Assembly: GCA_050179645.1 (NCBI GenBank)
Contig: JBFXEX010000012.1
Span: 1-64,000 of the forward strand
DNA: 64,000 bases
DNA from: VAZQ01 sp050179645
GTDB taxonomy: Bacteria > Pseudomonadota > Alphaproteobacteria > Rhizobiales > Xanthobacteraceae
Reading direction: 5' to 3'
Position 1 is the first letter of the stretch. Each line of letters begins with the position of its first letter. A program made the position numbers and the translations under genes. Positions 53,557 through 62,267 of the stretch are shown here, in pieces. Below the pieces are notes generated by a model. That model ran no database searches. It was not told the DNA's origin and saw nothing but the letters and a program-made list of their open reading frames with translations.

Positions 53557-54477
53557 ATGGCGAACGGCAAGAAGAAGACGGTCGGAGTCGTCGGCCTCGG
53601 CATCATGGGCGGATCGTTCGCGCGCAATCTGGTCGATGCCGGCTGGCATGTCGTCGGCTTCGACGTAGACCGCGCGCAATGCCGCGCGCTGGCGCGCGCC
53701 GGGGTGGAGATCGCGCCCGACGTCGCGACGCTCGCCGCCAAGGTGCCGGTCTTCATCACCAGCCTGCCGAAGCCGTCGGCGCTCGACGCCACGGTCAAGG
53801 CGCTGGCGGCCGCGAAACTGAAGCCGAAGGTGATCGTCGAGGCCAGCACCTTCACGCTCGCCGACAAGGAGAAGGCCGAGCGCGCACTGCGCAAGGCCGG
53901 GCACGTCCTGCTCGACTGCCCGGTCAGCGGCACCGGTTCGCAGGCGCGCACCCGCGACCTCGTCGTCTATGCGAGCGGCGACAGCAAGGCGATCCGCAAG
54001 CTCAAGCCGCTGTTCGCCGGGTTCGCCCGCGCGACCCGCGACCTTGGCGCGTTCGGCAACGGCAGCCGGATGAAATATGTCGCCAACCTCCTGGTCGCGA
54101 TCAACAACGTCGCCAGCGCCGAGGCCATGGTGCTCGGCCTCAAGGCCGGACTCGACCCGCAGATAGTGTTCGACATGGTGCAGTCGGGCGCGGCGAACTC
54201 GCGGGTGTTCGAACTGCGCGCACCGATGATGGTGAAGGACGACTACGACGACGCCACCATGAAGATCTCGGTCTGGCAGAAGGACATGGCGGTGATCGGG
54301 GAATACGCCAAGCAGGTGCGCTGTCCGACTCCCATGTTCGATGCCTCCGTGCCGATCTACGTCAAGGCGCTGAAGTCCGGCCTCGGCGCCAAGGACACCG
54401 CCGCGGTCTGTGCCGTGCTGGAGAAAATGGCGCGCGTGAAGCGTGGGAAGAAGCGGGCTGCGCGCCGCAAGCGGTAG
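53557..54477 (+). CDS. 3-hydroxyisobutyrate-dehydrogenase-like NAD(P)-dependent oxidoreductase
   Basis: 306 residues, GGAGG ahead of the ATG. NAD site VGVVGLGIMGGSFARNL (about 8-24), substrate loop DCPVSGTGSQARTRDL, catalytic Lys in MKYVANLLVAINNVA. A basic tail (KRGKKRAARRKR) is unusual and may bind nucleic acid or simply be disordered. Divergent from the frameshifted family member 166 bases upstream; they share the fold but not close sequence, so this is not a simple replacement copy. Confidence 0.92.
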   Translation: MANGKKKTVGVVGLGIMGGSFARNLVDAGWHVVGFDVDRAQCRALARAGVEIAPDVATLAAKVPVFITSLPKPSALDATVKALAAAKLKPKVIVEASTFTLADKEKAERALRKAGHVLLDCPVSGTGSQARTRDLVVYASGDSKAIRKLKPLFAGFARATRDLGAFGNGSRMKYVANLLVAINNVASAEAMVLGLKAGLDPQIVFDMVQSGAANSRVFELRAPMMVKDDYDDATMKISVWQKDMAVIGEYAKQVRCPTPMFDASVPIYVKALKSGLGAKDTAAVCAVLEKMARVKRGKKRAARRKR

Positions 54478-54524
54478 GGAATGCCTCGCCGCGATCAACG
54501 TTTGGAGAACGCGGGCGCCGCAAC

Positions 54525-54605
54525 GTCCCTCCCCCCTTGGGGTAGCCAAATATTCTGGACTCGCGAATACCCCCCTCCCCACCCCTCCCCTCAAGGGGGG
54601 AGGGA
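54525..54605. repeat. Inverted palindromic intergenic element
   Basis: GTCCCTCCCCCCTTGGGG is mirrored by CCCCTCAAGGGGGGAGGGA. It lies between convergent genes and could terminate both. The rest of this 200-base gap shows nothing. Confidence 0.75.
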
Positions 54606-54681
54606 GCAGACCGCCGTCACCGCAAGATTTTTCAATCACCCCGCGATCAATCACCCTCGCTGAAAGCAAGCTCCTAAAAAA

Positions 54682-55899
54682 TCACGCCCGCAGAAAGTCG
54701 ATCACCGCGGTTTCGGCCAGCACCGCCTCCGGGATGCTATGGCGCTGCGAGCGGGCGCGCTCTTCGGCGGTCTGCGTCGCCTGCAGATAGGCGCCGAGGT
54801 GACGGGCGCGCTCGATGATGCGCATACCGATCGGCTGGCGCACCGCATCGAAACGCTTGAGTGCCGGCTCGACATCATCCTCCGCCAGTGCCGCCACCAG
54901 CGCCGCCGCGTCGTCCGCCGCCTTGGCGACCCCGGCGCCGACATGCGGCCGCGCCACGAACGCCGCATCGCCGATGATCGCGACGCGGCCGAATGCCATG
55001 CGCGGTGTGGCGAGATCGTAGATCGGCTGCAGGATCGGCTCGTCGATCAGCCGCACCACGGCGCGGAATTGCGGCGCCAGCAACCGTTCGGCAGCGCCGT
55101 GCATGGCGTCGATCGCGGCGCGCCGAATGAGCGGCGGCGGAATCGAAATCGAATGAACAGTGCCGAGTTCGTCGGTGAGGAGGTCTCGCAGTTCGGTCGC
55201 CTCGTCGGCGGGCCGGTACCACACCACGTTGTAGCGGCGATGGCCGGGGCGCAGGTCGTCGTCAGGCCCGGTGACCGGATAGCCGAGGAACTGCTCCCCG
55301 GTCGGCAGGCAGAACGCCATGTACTCGAACAGTTCGCGGTGAATGTCGGGCGGGAACGCCGCCTCGGGAATGAGCGCGCGCCAGGCCGTATAGCCGACAT
55401 ATTGCGGCGCCAGCGCCGGCAGGCATTGTTGGCGGATGGTCGAACGGATGCCGTCGGCCGCGACCAGCAGGTCACCCTCAACCGTCTCGCCATTGGCGAA
55501 GTGCACCACGACCGACCGGCCGGTATCGCTGAAGCGGACCACGCCGCGCCCACGGTGATAGTGCGCAGGCGGAAACGCATCCCGCAGCAGCCGGTAGACC
55601 CCCTCCCAGGCGGCCAGCACCTGCGGGCATCCGCGCTCGCAGATGAGGCCACCGGCGGCGTCGAGAATCTTCCTGGACGTGATCGCGACCCCGAACTCGG
55701 CGGGCTCGATCCCCAGCCGGCGGATCCGCGCGATCAGGTCCGGCTGCGCGACAATGCCGGCGCCGCGACCGGACAGTTCGCTGTCCACGCGCTCGTAGAT
55801 GTCGGCATCCCAGCCCGCGCGGCGCAACTCGAGTGCCGCCAGGAGGCCGCTCATCGAGCCGCCGACCACCAGGGCCCGCCGTCTCCGTGCTGCGCTCAC
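54682..55899 (-). CDS. FAD-dependent aromatic hydroxylase (PHBH fold)
   Basis: 405 residues. Group A flavin monooxygenase motifs: ALVVGGSMSGLLAALELRRA at the N-terminus, DLLVAADGIRSTIRQ (DG motif) near 148, and VAIIGDAAFVARPHVGAGVAKA (GD motif) near 305. Modified GGS.SGL loop and the GYTAWRALIPE region recall dihydroxypyridine / hydroxynicotinate hydroxylases, from memory. It uses NAD(P)H and O2 to hydroxylate an activated ring. Stands alone on the minus strand among plus-strand transport genes. Confidence 0.92.
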   Translation of the reverse strand: MSAARRRRALVVGGSMSGLLAALELRRAGWDADIYERVDSELSGRGAGIVAQPDLIARIRRLGIEPAEFGVAITSRKILDAAGGLICERGCPQVLAAWEGVYRLLRDAFPPAHYHRGRGVVRFSDTGRSVVVHFANGETVEGDLLVAADGIRSTIRQQCLPALAPQYVGYTAWRALIPEAAFPPDIHRELFEYMAFCLPTGEQFLGYPVTGPDDDLRPGHRRYNVVWYRPADEATELRDLLTDELGTVHSISIPPPLIRRAAIDAMHGAAERLLAPQFRAVVRLIDEPILQPIYDLATPRMAFGRVAIIGDAAFVARPHVGAGVAKAADDAAALVAALAEDDVEPALKRFDAVRQPIGMRIIERARHLGAYLQATQTAEERARSQRHSIPEAVLAETAVIDFLRA

Positions 55900-55953
55900 G
55901 ACCAGATCCCGCGGTTTCCATGCCGGCGAAAATTGCTATATATCGGACCAAAC

Positions 55954-56029
55954 TAGTGTGGCGGTTCAGAAGTCCGCATCATTCTTGCGGCGAGTCCAAC
56001 ATGCGGACTTCTGAACCAAAGCCACACTA
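55954..56029. repeat. Long inverted repeat 1 upstream of the cupin gene
   Basis: TAGTGTGGCGGTTCAGAAGT ... CGCAT pairs with ATGCGGACTTCTGAACC ... GCCACACTA, arms of 26-29 bases round a 21-base loop. It lies between the divergent hydroxylase and cupin genes. Confidence 0.85.
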
Positions 56030-56045
56030 AGATCAATAAGTTGCT

Positions 56046-56115
56046 GGTGTCCTTCGATTCCGAAATTCGCAACCGAGGGCGCGGCAGAATGATGCGACTT
56101 CGGAATCGGGACACC
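56046..56115. repeat. Long inverted repeat 2 upstream of the cupin gene
   Basis: GGTGTCC-TTC-GATTCCGAA pairs with TTCGGAATCGGGACACC around 30 bases. It ends at the ribosome site of the cupin gene, so a hairpin here could touch translation. Confidence 0.75.
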
Positions 56116-56127
56116 AGGAGGAATGCC

Positions 56128-56577
56128 ATGGCTCTGACGATGCTGGATAAGACAGCCGAGCGGTCCGACAAGAGCGCCTGGCCGGCGAACATTGCCGCCG
56201 AATTCGAACACGAGAAGAAGAATCCTAATCCCTGCGTGGGCAACGCGCTGGTGTCGGAGACCGACCGCGTCCGAGTCTGGACCATCCGGCTGGCGCCCGG
56301 CGAGCGCGTCGGCTTCCACCGCCACGTGCTCGATTACTTCTGGACCTCGGTGACCGGCGGCCGCGGCCGCCAGCATGTCCACGACGGCACCACAGTCGAG
56401 TACACCTACGCGCCCGGCGAAACACGCCACGAAACCTATGGTTCGGGCGAGTTCAAGGTCCACGACCTGGAGAACATCGGCGACAAGGACATGGTCTTCA
56501 TGACCATCGAATTCCTGCAGAGCGCCAACAAGCCGATGCCCTTGCCCGAACGCGTGCGCCAACAGGCCGCAGCATAA
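56128..56577 (+). CDS. Cupin-domain protein
   Basis: 149 residues from the ATG behind AGGAGGAA; the frame is open back to 56041 but only across the inverted repeat. Cupin core: VWTIRLAPGERVGFHRHVLDY (GERVGFHRH, first metal motif) and YAPGETRHETYGSGEFKVHDLEN (second motif). Small single-domain cupins bind a metal and act as dioxygenases, isomerases or ligand sensors; which applies here is not clear. It is 358 bases upstream of the Liv transporter operon on the same strand. Confidence 0.85.
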   Translation: MALTMLDKTAERSDKSAWPANIAAEFEHEKKNPNPCVGNALVSETDRVRVWTIRLAPGERVGFHRHVLDYFWTSVTGGRGRQHVHDGTTVEYTYAPGETRHETYGSGEFKVHDLENIGDKDMVFMTIEFLQSANKPMPLPERVRQQAAA

Positions 56578-56607
56578 GTTTTTACCCCCGGTTCGGTCGC
56601 TGTGATT

Positions 56608-56755
56608 ATGCCCTCTCCCCTTGCGGGAGAGGGCAGTTCCGTTGCCAACGAGTCGGAATGGGTGAGGGGTCGGAGCGCATCGAACCTCCAGACCCCTCAC
56701 CCATCCGAGCAAGCTGAAACGTCGGTGCAGCCTCTCCCGCAAGGGGAGAGGGCAT
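56608..56755. repeat. Inverted palindromic intergenic element
   Basis: ATGCCCTCTCCCCTTGCGGG is mirrored by CCCGCAAGGGGAGAGGGCAT; a second pair (GTGAGGGGTC ... GACCCCTCAC) lies inside. The remaining bases to the transporter start show no gene. Confidence 0.85.
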
Positions 56756-56935
56756 CGCAACTTCGATCGTGCCGGGCGGCAACGGTGAAGCGCGACGATA
56801 ATTGCCGCACACGACGTATCTCGATGGAAAAGGCTCTAGCCAAGCCGCCACCCTTCCTGCAAACTGCGGCCAACAACAAAAACGCCACCGCTGAGGATGC
56901 GCCGGACCACGGCGCTTGCGGGCACGGGGGGAAAA

Positions 56936-57811
56936 TTGGACGTCAGTTTCGATCTGGTGATCAATGCGCTCATCGCCGGCATCCTGCTCGGCGGATTCTA
57001 TGCGGCCGTAACGGTCGGTATCTCGATCTCGTTCGGCATCCTCGACATCGTCAATATCGCCCATCCGGCCTTCATTATCCTCGGCTCCTATCTCGCCTAC
57101 ATCATCAACAGCTGGCTCGGCCTCGATCCGATCCTGGCCAGCCTGCTCATGCTGCCGGTGTTTTACGCGCTCGGCGCCAGCGTGTATCAGGTCTACTATG
57201 CCTCGTTCGAGCGCCGCGGCCGCGAGGCGATGAGCGGGCTCGCTTTCTTCTTCGGGCTCTTGTTCATCACCGAGGTGTTGCTGATCCTCGTCTTCGGCGT
57301 CGACTACCGCTACGTCGATGCAATCTATATCGGGCCGAGCTGGCGCATCGGCGTGATGGACTTCCCGCTGCGCATGCTGGTTCCCTGCGCGGTGGCGCTC
57401 CTGATGTTCGCCGCGCTGCAGCTCTATCTCTCCAGGACCTTCATCGGCCGGGCGATCTCCGCGGTGGCGCAGGATCAGCTCGCGTTGCGGCTGATGGCGG
57501 CGTCGCCGACCCGGATCAAGCGCATCGCTTTCGGCATCTCGATCGCGACCGCGTCGATCGCCGGCGCGCTGCTGATCATCATTCAGCCGGTCGAACCCTC
57601 CGTCGGACGCGAATATATCGGACGGGTGTTTGCGATCTGCGTGCTCGGCGGCCTCGGCAGCCTGCCCGGCACGCTGATTGGCGCGATGCTGCTCGGCATC
57701 GTCGAGAGCTTCACGTCGACATTCTACGGGCCGTCCTGGGCGCCCGCCGTTGCGTTCGGTCTGCTGTTGTTGACGCTCGCATTCCGCCCCAGCGGCCTTC
57801 TCGGACGTTAG
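56936..57811 (+). CDS. Branched-chain amino acid type ABC transporter permease (LivH family)
   Basis: 291 residues from TTG 56936, which follows GGGGGGAAAA; an ATG 13 codons earlier gives an unlikely polar N-terminus. About eight membrane helices, starting LVINALIAGILLGGFYAAVTVG and ISFGILDIVNIAHPAFIILG. The family loop RTFIGRAISAVAQDQLALRLMAASP and the GGLGSLPGTLIGAMLLGIVE end are typical. With the three following genes it forms a permease-permease-ATPase-ATPase unit for import of an amino acid, amide or aromatic acid. Confidence 0.9.
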   Translation: MDVSFDLVINALIAGILLGGFYAAVTVGISISFGILDIVNIAHPAFIILGSYLAYIINSWLGLDPILASLLMLPVFYALGASVYQVYYASFERRGREAMSGLAFFFGLLFITEVLLILVFGVDYRYVDAIYIGPSWRIGVMDFPLRMLVPCAVALLMFAALQLYLSRTFIGRAISAVAQDQLALRLMAASPTRIKRIAFGISIATASIAGALLIIIQPVEPSVGREYIGRVFAICVLGGLGSLPGTLIGAMLLGIVESFTSTFYGPSWAPAVAFGLLLLTLAFRPSGLLGR

Positions 57812-57822
57812 GACTGGCGATC

Positions 57823-58764
57823 GTGCAGAACCGGTATTTCCTGCTGATCTCGATCGCGGTCGCGGCGCTGGTGTTCTTCGGTGCCCGCGCGATCGACAAC
57901 GACTATGTGTTCTTCGCCGGCTACACGGTGCTGCAATTCATCGTGCTGGCGACCGCGTGGAACATCCTCGGCGGCTATACGGGCTATGTGAACTTCGGCT
58001 CGGCCGCATTCTTCGCGATGGGCGCGTATTCCACGGTGTTCTTCCACAAGTTCTACCCGATGCCGATCCCGATATTGATCGTGATCGGCGGCATCGTGTC
58101 CGGCATCGTCGGGTTCGGCATGGGCTACCTGACGCTGCGGCTGCGCGGAGCGTTCTTTGCCATCGCGACGCTGGCGCTCGCGGTTGTGCTGCAGACCGTC
58201 GTCGTCAACTGGGACTATGTCGGCGGCGCGCGCGGCGCCTATGTGATCCGGCCCAATGAGATCGAGTGGATCGGGCCCTACATCCAGTATCTGTTCCTGG
58301 TGATGCTCGCCCTCGTCGTCATTGCGCTGGCGATCGCGCGCGGCATCGAACGCTCGCAGCTCGGCTACGGCTTCGCCACCATCCGCGACGACGAATTGGC
58401 GGCCGAGGCCTCCGGCGTGCCGACGCTGAAGCTCAAGCTGATCGCCACAACGCTGTCCGGCGCGCTGATGGGCATGGCGGGGGCGCCGTTTCCGTACTAC
58501 ATCGGCTATCTGCAGCCCTCGTCGGCATTCGGGCTCGAATACGCGGTGAATTCCATCGCCATGCCGATGATCGGCGGCACCACGAGCTGGGTCGGCCCGT
58601 TGATCGGCGCGATCCTGCTCGGCACGCTGCAGCAGGTCGCGACGGTGACCATATCGTCGGCCGTCAACCTGCTGATCGTCGGGTTGCTGCTGGTGGGTTT
58701 CGTCATCATCGCGCCCAACGGCATCGTCGGCCTGGTGCAGCAACTGCGATCGAGGTTCAAGTAG
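57823..58764 (+). CDS. Branched-chain amino acid type ABC transporter permease (LivM family)
   Basis: 313 residues from GTG 57823 (AGGA about 10 bases before); the frame runs far upstream but overlaps the preceding permease. First helix YFLLISIAVAALVFFGARA; AWNILGGYTGYVNFGSAAFFAMGAY and the LivM signature GYGFATIRDDELAAEASGV, then GGTTSWVGPLIGAILLGTL. Ten or so membrane segments. The next gene's start codon directly follows the stop. Confidence 0.9.
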   Translation: MQNRYFLLISIAVAALVFFGARAIDNDYVFFAGYTVLQFIVLATAWNILGGYTGYVNFGSAAFFAMGAYSTVFFHKFYPMPIPILIVIGGIVSGIVGFGMGYLTLRLRGAFFAIATLALAVVLQTVVVNWDYVGGARGAYVIRPNEIEWIGPYIQYLFLVMLALVVIALAIARGIERSQLGYGFATIRDDELAAEASGVPTLKLKLIATTLSGALMGMAGAPFPYYIGYLQPSSAFGLEYAVNSIAMPMIGGTTSWVGPLIGAILLGTLQQVATVTISSAVNLLIVGLLLVGFVIIAPNGIVGLVQQLRSRFK

Positions 58765-59496
58765 ATGGCGCTGCTGGAAGTCCAGGACCTGAGCAAGCGG
58801 TTCGGCGGCTTCGTGGCGCTCGACGGCATCGAGCTTGCCGTCAGCGAGGGCGAGCGCGTCGGCCTGATCGGACCGAACGGCTCCGGCAAGTCGACCCTGG
58901 TCAACTGCATCTGCGGAACGCTGACCAACGAGAGCGGCACCGTGCGCTTCAACGGCGAAGCAATGGAGGGTCTGCCGACGCACGAGCGCACGCGCCGCGG
59001 CATCGCGCGCAGCTTCCAGCTGCCCCGGCCGTTCGCCAGCCTGTCGGTCGCCGAGAACCTGCGCGTGCCGATGCTCTATACGGTCAACGCGCGGCCTGGC
59101 GAAAAACTCGCTCCGGCCGAACTCGATGGGCGCTGCGCCGAACTGCTGCAACTGGTGGCGCTCGAAGACAAGGCGGCGCAGCTGCCGCGCGACCTCACCC
59201 AGGTGGAGATGCGCAAGCTCGAACTCGCCCGCGCCATGGCGGCCGATCCGAAGCTCCTGATCGCCGACGAATCGATGGCCGGCTTGTCGAACTCCGAAGT
59301 CTCCGACATCGTCGCACTGCTGATCCGGCTGAACGAGCGCGGCATCACCATCATCATGATCGAGCACATCATGCGCGCGGTGATGAGCTTCTCGCAGCGC
59401 TTGGTCGTACTGGTGTCCGGCAAGAAGATCGCGGACGGCGCGCCCGACGTCGTGATCCGCGATCCCGAGGTGGAGAGGGCCTATCTTGGGCAATAG
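58765..59496 (+). CDS. ABC transporter ATP-binding protein (LivG family)
   Basis: 243 residues. Walker A GPNGSGKST (about 35-43), Q-loop region GIARSFQLPRPFASLSV, Walker B KLLIADESMAGLS and H-loop MIEHIMRAV. The signature is unusual: where LSGGQ is expected it has DLTQVEMRKLELARAM. Walker B ends in DES rather than DEP. Similar deviations occur in some Liv ATPases, so it is probably active with its LivF partner. It overlaps the next gene by 11 bases. Confidence 0.92.
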   Translation: MALLEVQDLSKRFGGFVALDGIELAVSEGERVGLIGPNGSGKSTLVNCICGTLTNESGTVRFNGEAMEGLPTHERTRRGIARSFQLPRPFASLSVAENLRVPMLYTVNARPGEKLAPAELDGRCAELLQLVALEDKAAQLPRDLTQVEMRKLELARAMAADPKLLIADESMAGLSNSEVSDIVALLIRLNERGITIIMIEHIMRAVMSFSQRLVVLVSGKKIADGAPDVVIRDPEVERAYLGQ

Positions 59497-60217
59497 CCTC
59501 ACCATCGAGAACATCGACGCCGCCTACGGCGCGGTGCGCGTGATCGAGGACGTGTCGCTCAGCGCCAATTCGGGCGAGACCGTGGTGCTGCTCGGCACCA
59601 ACGGCAACGGCAAGTCGACGCTGATGAAATGCATCATGGGCATCGTGCGGCCGAGCGCCGGCCGCATCGTCGCCGAGATCGACGGCGAGACCCATGACCT
59701 CGTCGGCCGCAGCACCGAGCAGATCGTCGACCTCGGCATCGCGCTGGTGCCGGAAGGCCGCCGGCTGTTTCCGCGCCAGACCGTCGAGGAAAACCTCCTG
59801 CTCGGCGCCTTCCGCAAGAAGGCGCGCGCCGCGCTCAAGACCAACCTCGCGTTCTGCTTCGAGTGCTTCCCGCGACTGGCGGAACGCCGTTCGCAACTCG
59901 CCGGCTCGATGAGCGGCGGCGAGCAGCAGATGCTGGCGCTCGCCCGCGCGCTGATGCTGTCCCCGCGCATCCTGCTGATCGACGAGCCGTCGGTGGGCCT
60001 GGCGCCGGTGCTGGTCAGCCGCACCATCGACAAGATCAAGGAGCTCAAGGACCGCTACAACCTCACCGTTCTGATGGCCGAACAGAACTTCCCGCAGGCG
60101 CTACGCATCGCCGACCGCGGCTACGTCATCGTCCACGGTCAGATCGCGTTCGAGGGGCGCTCGGCCGACGAGCTCAACAACAACGAACTGATCCGCAAAT
60201 TCTATCTGGGACTATGA
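59486..60217 (+). CDS. ABC transporter ATP-binding protein (LivF family)
   Basis: 243 residues, TTG start after GGAGAGGG inside the end of the LivG-like gene. Complete ABC motifs: Walker A GTNGNGKST, signature MSGGEQQMLALARAL, Walker B ILLIDEPSVGLAP and MAEQNFPQAL. This gives the dimer one consensus signature, complementing the odd one in LivG. The stop overlaps the start of the Bug-type binding protein by four bases (ATGA). Confidence 0.93.
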   Translation: MGNSLTIENIDAAYGAVRVIEDVSLSANSGETVVLLGTNGNGKSTLMKCIMGIVRPSAGRIVAEIDGETHDLVGRSTEQIVDLGIALVPEGRRLFPRQTVEENLLLGAFRKKARAALKTNLAFCFECFPRLAERRSQLAGSMSGGEQQMLALARALMLSPRILLIDEPSVGLAPVLVSRTIDKIKELKDRYNLTVLMAEQNFPQALRIADRGYVIVHGQIAFEGRSADELNNNELIRKFYLGL

Positions 60218-61188
60218 CCGACATGCGAGAAGCATTCCGCGCTACCTTCGCCATGGTTGTCTTCGCTGCGACCCTGTTCGCCGCACCGGCGCTGGCGCAG
60301 CAATATCCCAACCGGCCGGTCCGCATCGTCGTCGGCTTCGCGGCGGGCAGCGGCCCGGACGTCCTGGCGCGCACGATCGCCACCCAGCTCGGCTCCGACC
60401 TCGGTCACAATTTCATCGTCGAGAACCGCCCCGGCGCCAACGGCACGATCGCCGCCAAGCTCGTGGCGCAGTCGGAGCCCGACGGCTACACGCTGCTGTA
60501 TTCCAGCGCCGCGATCTCCAGCACGCCGTTCATGTACAAGAACATCGGGCTCGACGTATTGAAAGACCTTGTTCCGGTCGCGACCGTCGGCGTCGTCGAC
60601 GGCTATTTGATGCTGGTCAACCCCGCCCTCCCGGTCCGCACCGTCGCCGACTTCATCGCCTATGCGAAGAACAACCGCGTGCTCTACGGCTCGCCCGGCG
60701 TCGGCAACCTGCTGCATCTCGCGGCCGAACTGTTCAACGTCAAGGCCGGCGTGAAAATGGAGCATGTGCCCTACAAGGGCGCCTCCGAAGTGCTGAATGC
60801 GCTACTGCAAGGCAGCATCCAGGTGATGTTCGTGACGACGACCTCGGCGGCCGGCCTCGTCAAGGACGGCAAGCTGCGCGCGCTGGCGACGACGGGCGCC
60901 AAGCCGATGGCGGAGTTTCCCGATCTGCCGCTGCTGCGCGCCACCGTTCCCGCCTATCCGCCCTCCGTCTCCTGGGGCATCGTGTTTGCCCCGGCCAAGA
61001 CCCCGGCCGCGGTCGTCGACAAGCTCAATGCCGCCATCCAGCACGCGCTCACGGTGCGGGCGGTGGCTGACATCATGCAGAAGTCGGGCTACGTTCCCGA
61101 CGGTCGCAACGCCGCGCAGACCGCGGAGTTCTTCCGCGAGCAGGTCGCCGAAACCGGCGAGGCGGTGCGCGCCGCCGGCCTGAACTGA
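60214..61188 (+). CDS. Bug-family periplasmic solute-binding protein coupled to the Liv genes
   Basis: 324 residues. Signal peptide FAMVVFAATLFAAPALAQ; then YPNRPVRIVVGFAAGSGPDV, ENRPGANGTIAAK, PDGYTLLYSS, EHVPYKGASEVLNALLQG, all typical of Bug/TctC proteins. Its ATG overlaps the LivF stop, so it is part of the ABC operon, which otherwise has no binding protein of the Liv (Peripla_BP_6) kind. Either the Bug protein serves an absent tripartite transporter or it has been taken over by the ABC system; the second is speculation. Confidence 0.92.
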   Translation: MTDMREAFRATFAMVVFAATLFAAPALAQQYPNRPVRIVVGFAAGSGPDVLARTIATQLGSDLGHNFIVENRPGANGTIAAKLVAQSEPDGYTLLYSSAAISSTPFMYKNIGLDVLKDLVPVATVGVVDGYLMLVNPALPVRTVADFIAYAKNNRVLYGSPGVGNLLHLAAELFNVKAGVKMEHVPYKGASEVLNALLQGSIQVMFVTTTSAAGLVKDGKLRALATTGAKPMAEFPDLPLLRATVPAYPPSVSWGIVFAPAKTPAAVVDKLNAAIQHALTVRAVADIMQKSGYVPDGRNAAQTAEFFREQVAETGEAVRAAGLN

Positions 61189-61213
61189 ATTTACCCTAAC
61201 TCGAGGTGCGTCC

Positions 61214-62068
61214 ATGCCGATTGCAAACGTCCGTGGTGTCTCGCTCAACTACGAAATTCTCGGCGACCGCGGCCCCGCCATGGCGCTGACGCCGGGCGGC
61301 CGCAACCCGATCTCCAACGTCAGGCCTTACGCGGAGCAGATGGCGGCGCAAGGCTATCGCGTGCTGATCCACGACCGGCGCAACTGCGGCGCTTCCGACG
61401 TATCGTTCGACGGCAGCAAGTCGGAATACGAGGTCTGGGCCGACGACCTGCACGCCCTGCTCCAGCAGCTCGGCATGCTGCCCGCGATCATCGGCGGCAC
61501 CTCGTCGGGAGCGCGGCTGTCGCTGCTGTTTGCGCTGCGCTATCCGCAGGACGTGCGCGCGCTGGTGCTGTGGCGCATCACCGGCGGCGAGTTCGCCATC
61601 AAGCGGCTCACCGAGAAATACTACGACCAGTACATCCGGCTGGCCGAGCAGGGCGGCATGGCGGCGGTCTGCGGCGAGGAGCATTTCGCCGAACGCATCC
61701 GCGAGCGGCCGGGCAACCGCGAGCGGTTGATGGCGCTCGACCCGAAGAACTTCATCGCCACGTTGCGCCAGTGGCGCGAGCCATTTGCGGCCAGCACCAA
61801 CCTGCCGCTGATCGGCACCACCGAAGCGGACCTGCGCTCGATCGTCATCCCGACCTGCATTGTCCCGGGCGATGACCTCACCCACGGCAGCGTCCACGCC
61901 GCCACCGCCGCCCGGCTGATGCCCAACAGCGAACTTCATAGCCTGACCACCGGCGACCGCGACGTCGACATCACGCCGCCCGAGGAATGGACCGCCCGCG
62001 CGCCGGCAATCGCACAAATCTTTGCCGACTTTCTCGACCGCAAGCTGCCGCGCCAGGCCGCGGCTTAA
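61214..62068 (+). CDS. Alpha/beta hydrolase
   Basis: 284 residues. Strand YRVLIHDRRNCGASDVS, nucleophile elbow IIGGTSSGARLSLLFA (Ser in G-T-S-S-G), acid region TCIVPGDDLTHGSVHAA. Near the C-terminus SLTTGDRDVDITPPEEW lacks an obvious catalytic His; the His in DDLTHG may serve. It starts 25 bases after the binding-protein gene and probably belongs to the transport operon. Ester, amide or ring-cleavage C-C substrates are all possible. Confidence 0.85.
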   Translation: MPIANVRGVSLNYEILGDRGPAMALTPGGRNPISNVRPYAEQMAAQGYRVLIHDRRNCGASDVSFDGSKSEYEVWADDLHALLQQLGMLPAIIGGTSSGARLSLLFALRYPQDVRALVLWRITGGEFAIKRLTEKYYDQYIRLAEQGGMAAVCGEEHFAERIRERPGNRERLMALDPKNFIATLRQWREPFAASTNLPLIGTTEADLRSIVIPTCIVPGDDLTHGSVHAATAARLMPNSELHSLTTGDRDVDITPPEEWTARAPAIAQIFADFLDRKLPRQAAA

Positions 62069-62081
62069 CGAGCGTCGCTTT

Positions 62082-62212
62082 ACCCTCCCCTGGAGGGGGA
62101 GGGTCGACGCCGAGCGATAGCGAGGCGGCGGGGTGGGGTGACCTTGTTGGCGAATGCACTCACCCCACCCCGCTCCCCCGGCTCAAGGCCGGGGTCGCGA
62201 CCCTCCCCCTGG
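62082..62212. repeat. Inverted palindromic intergenic element
   Basis: ACCCTCCCCTGGAGGGGGAG is mirrored by ACCCTCCCCCTGGGTGG-type sequence and GGGTGGGGTGA by TCACCCCACCC. Same family as 41138-41261. It lies between convergent genes. Confidence 0.75.
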
Positions 62213-62267
62213 GTGGACACCGAGTTCGTCGCTCGCGCCAATCTAGTTCACCGGAACACGCTCTAGG

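Noticed and set aside
56602..56935. Extended N-terminus of the LivM frame before the first permease
   Set aside because: It translates the intergenic palindrome and overlaps LivH in another frame; the GTG at 57823 starts the true membrane protein.
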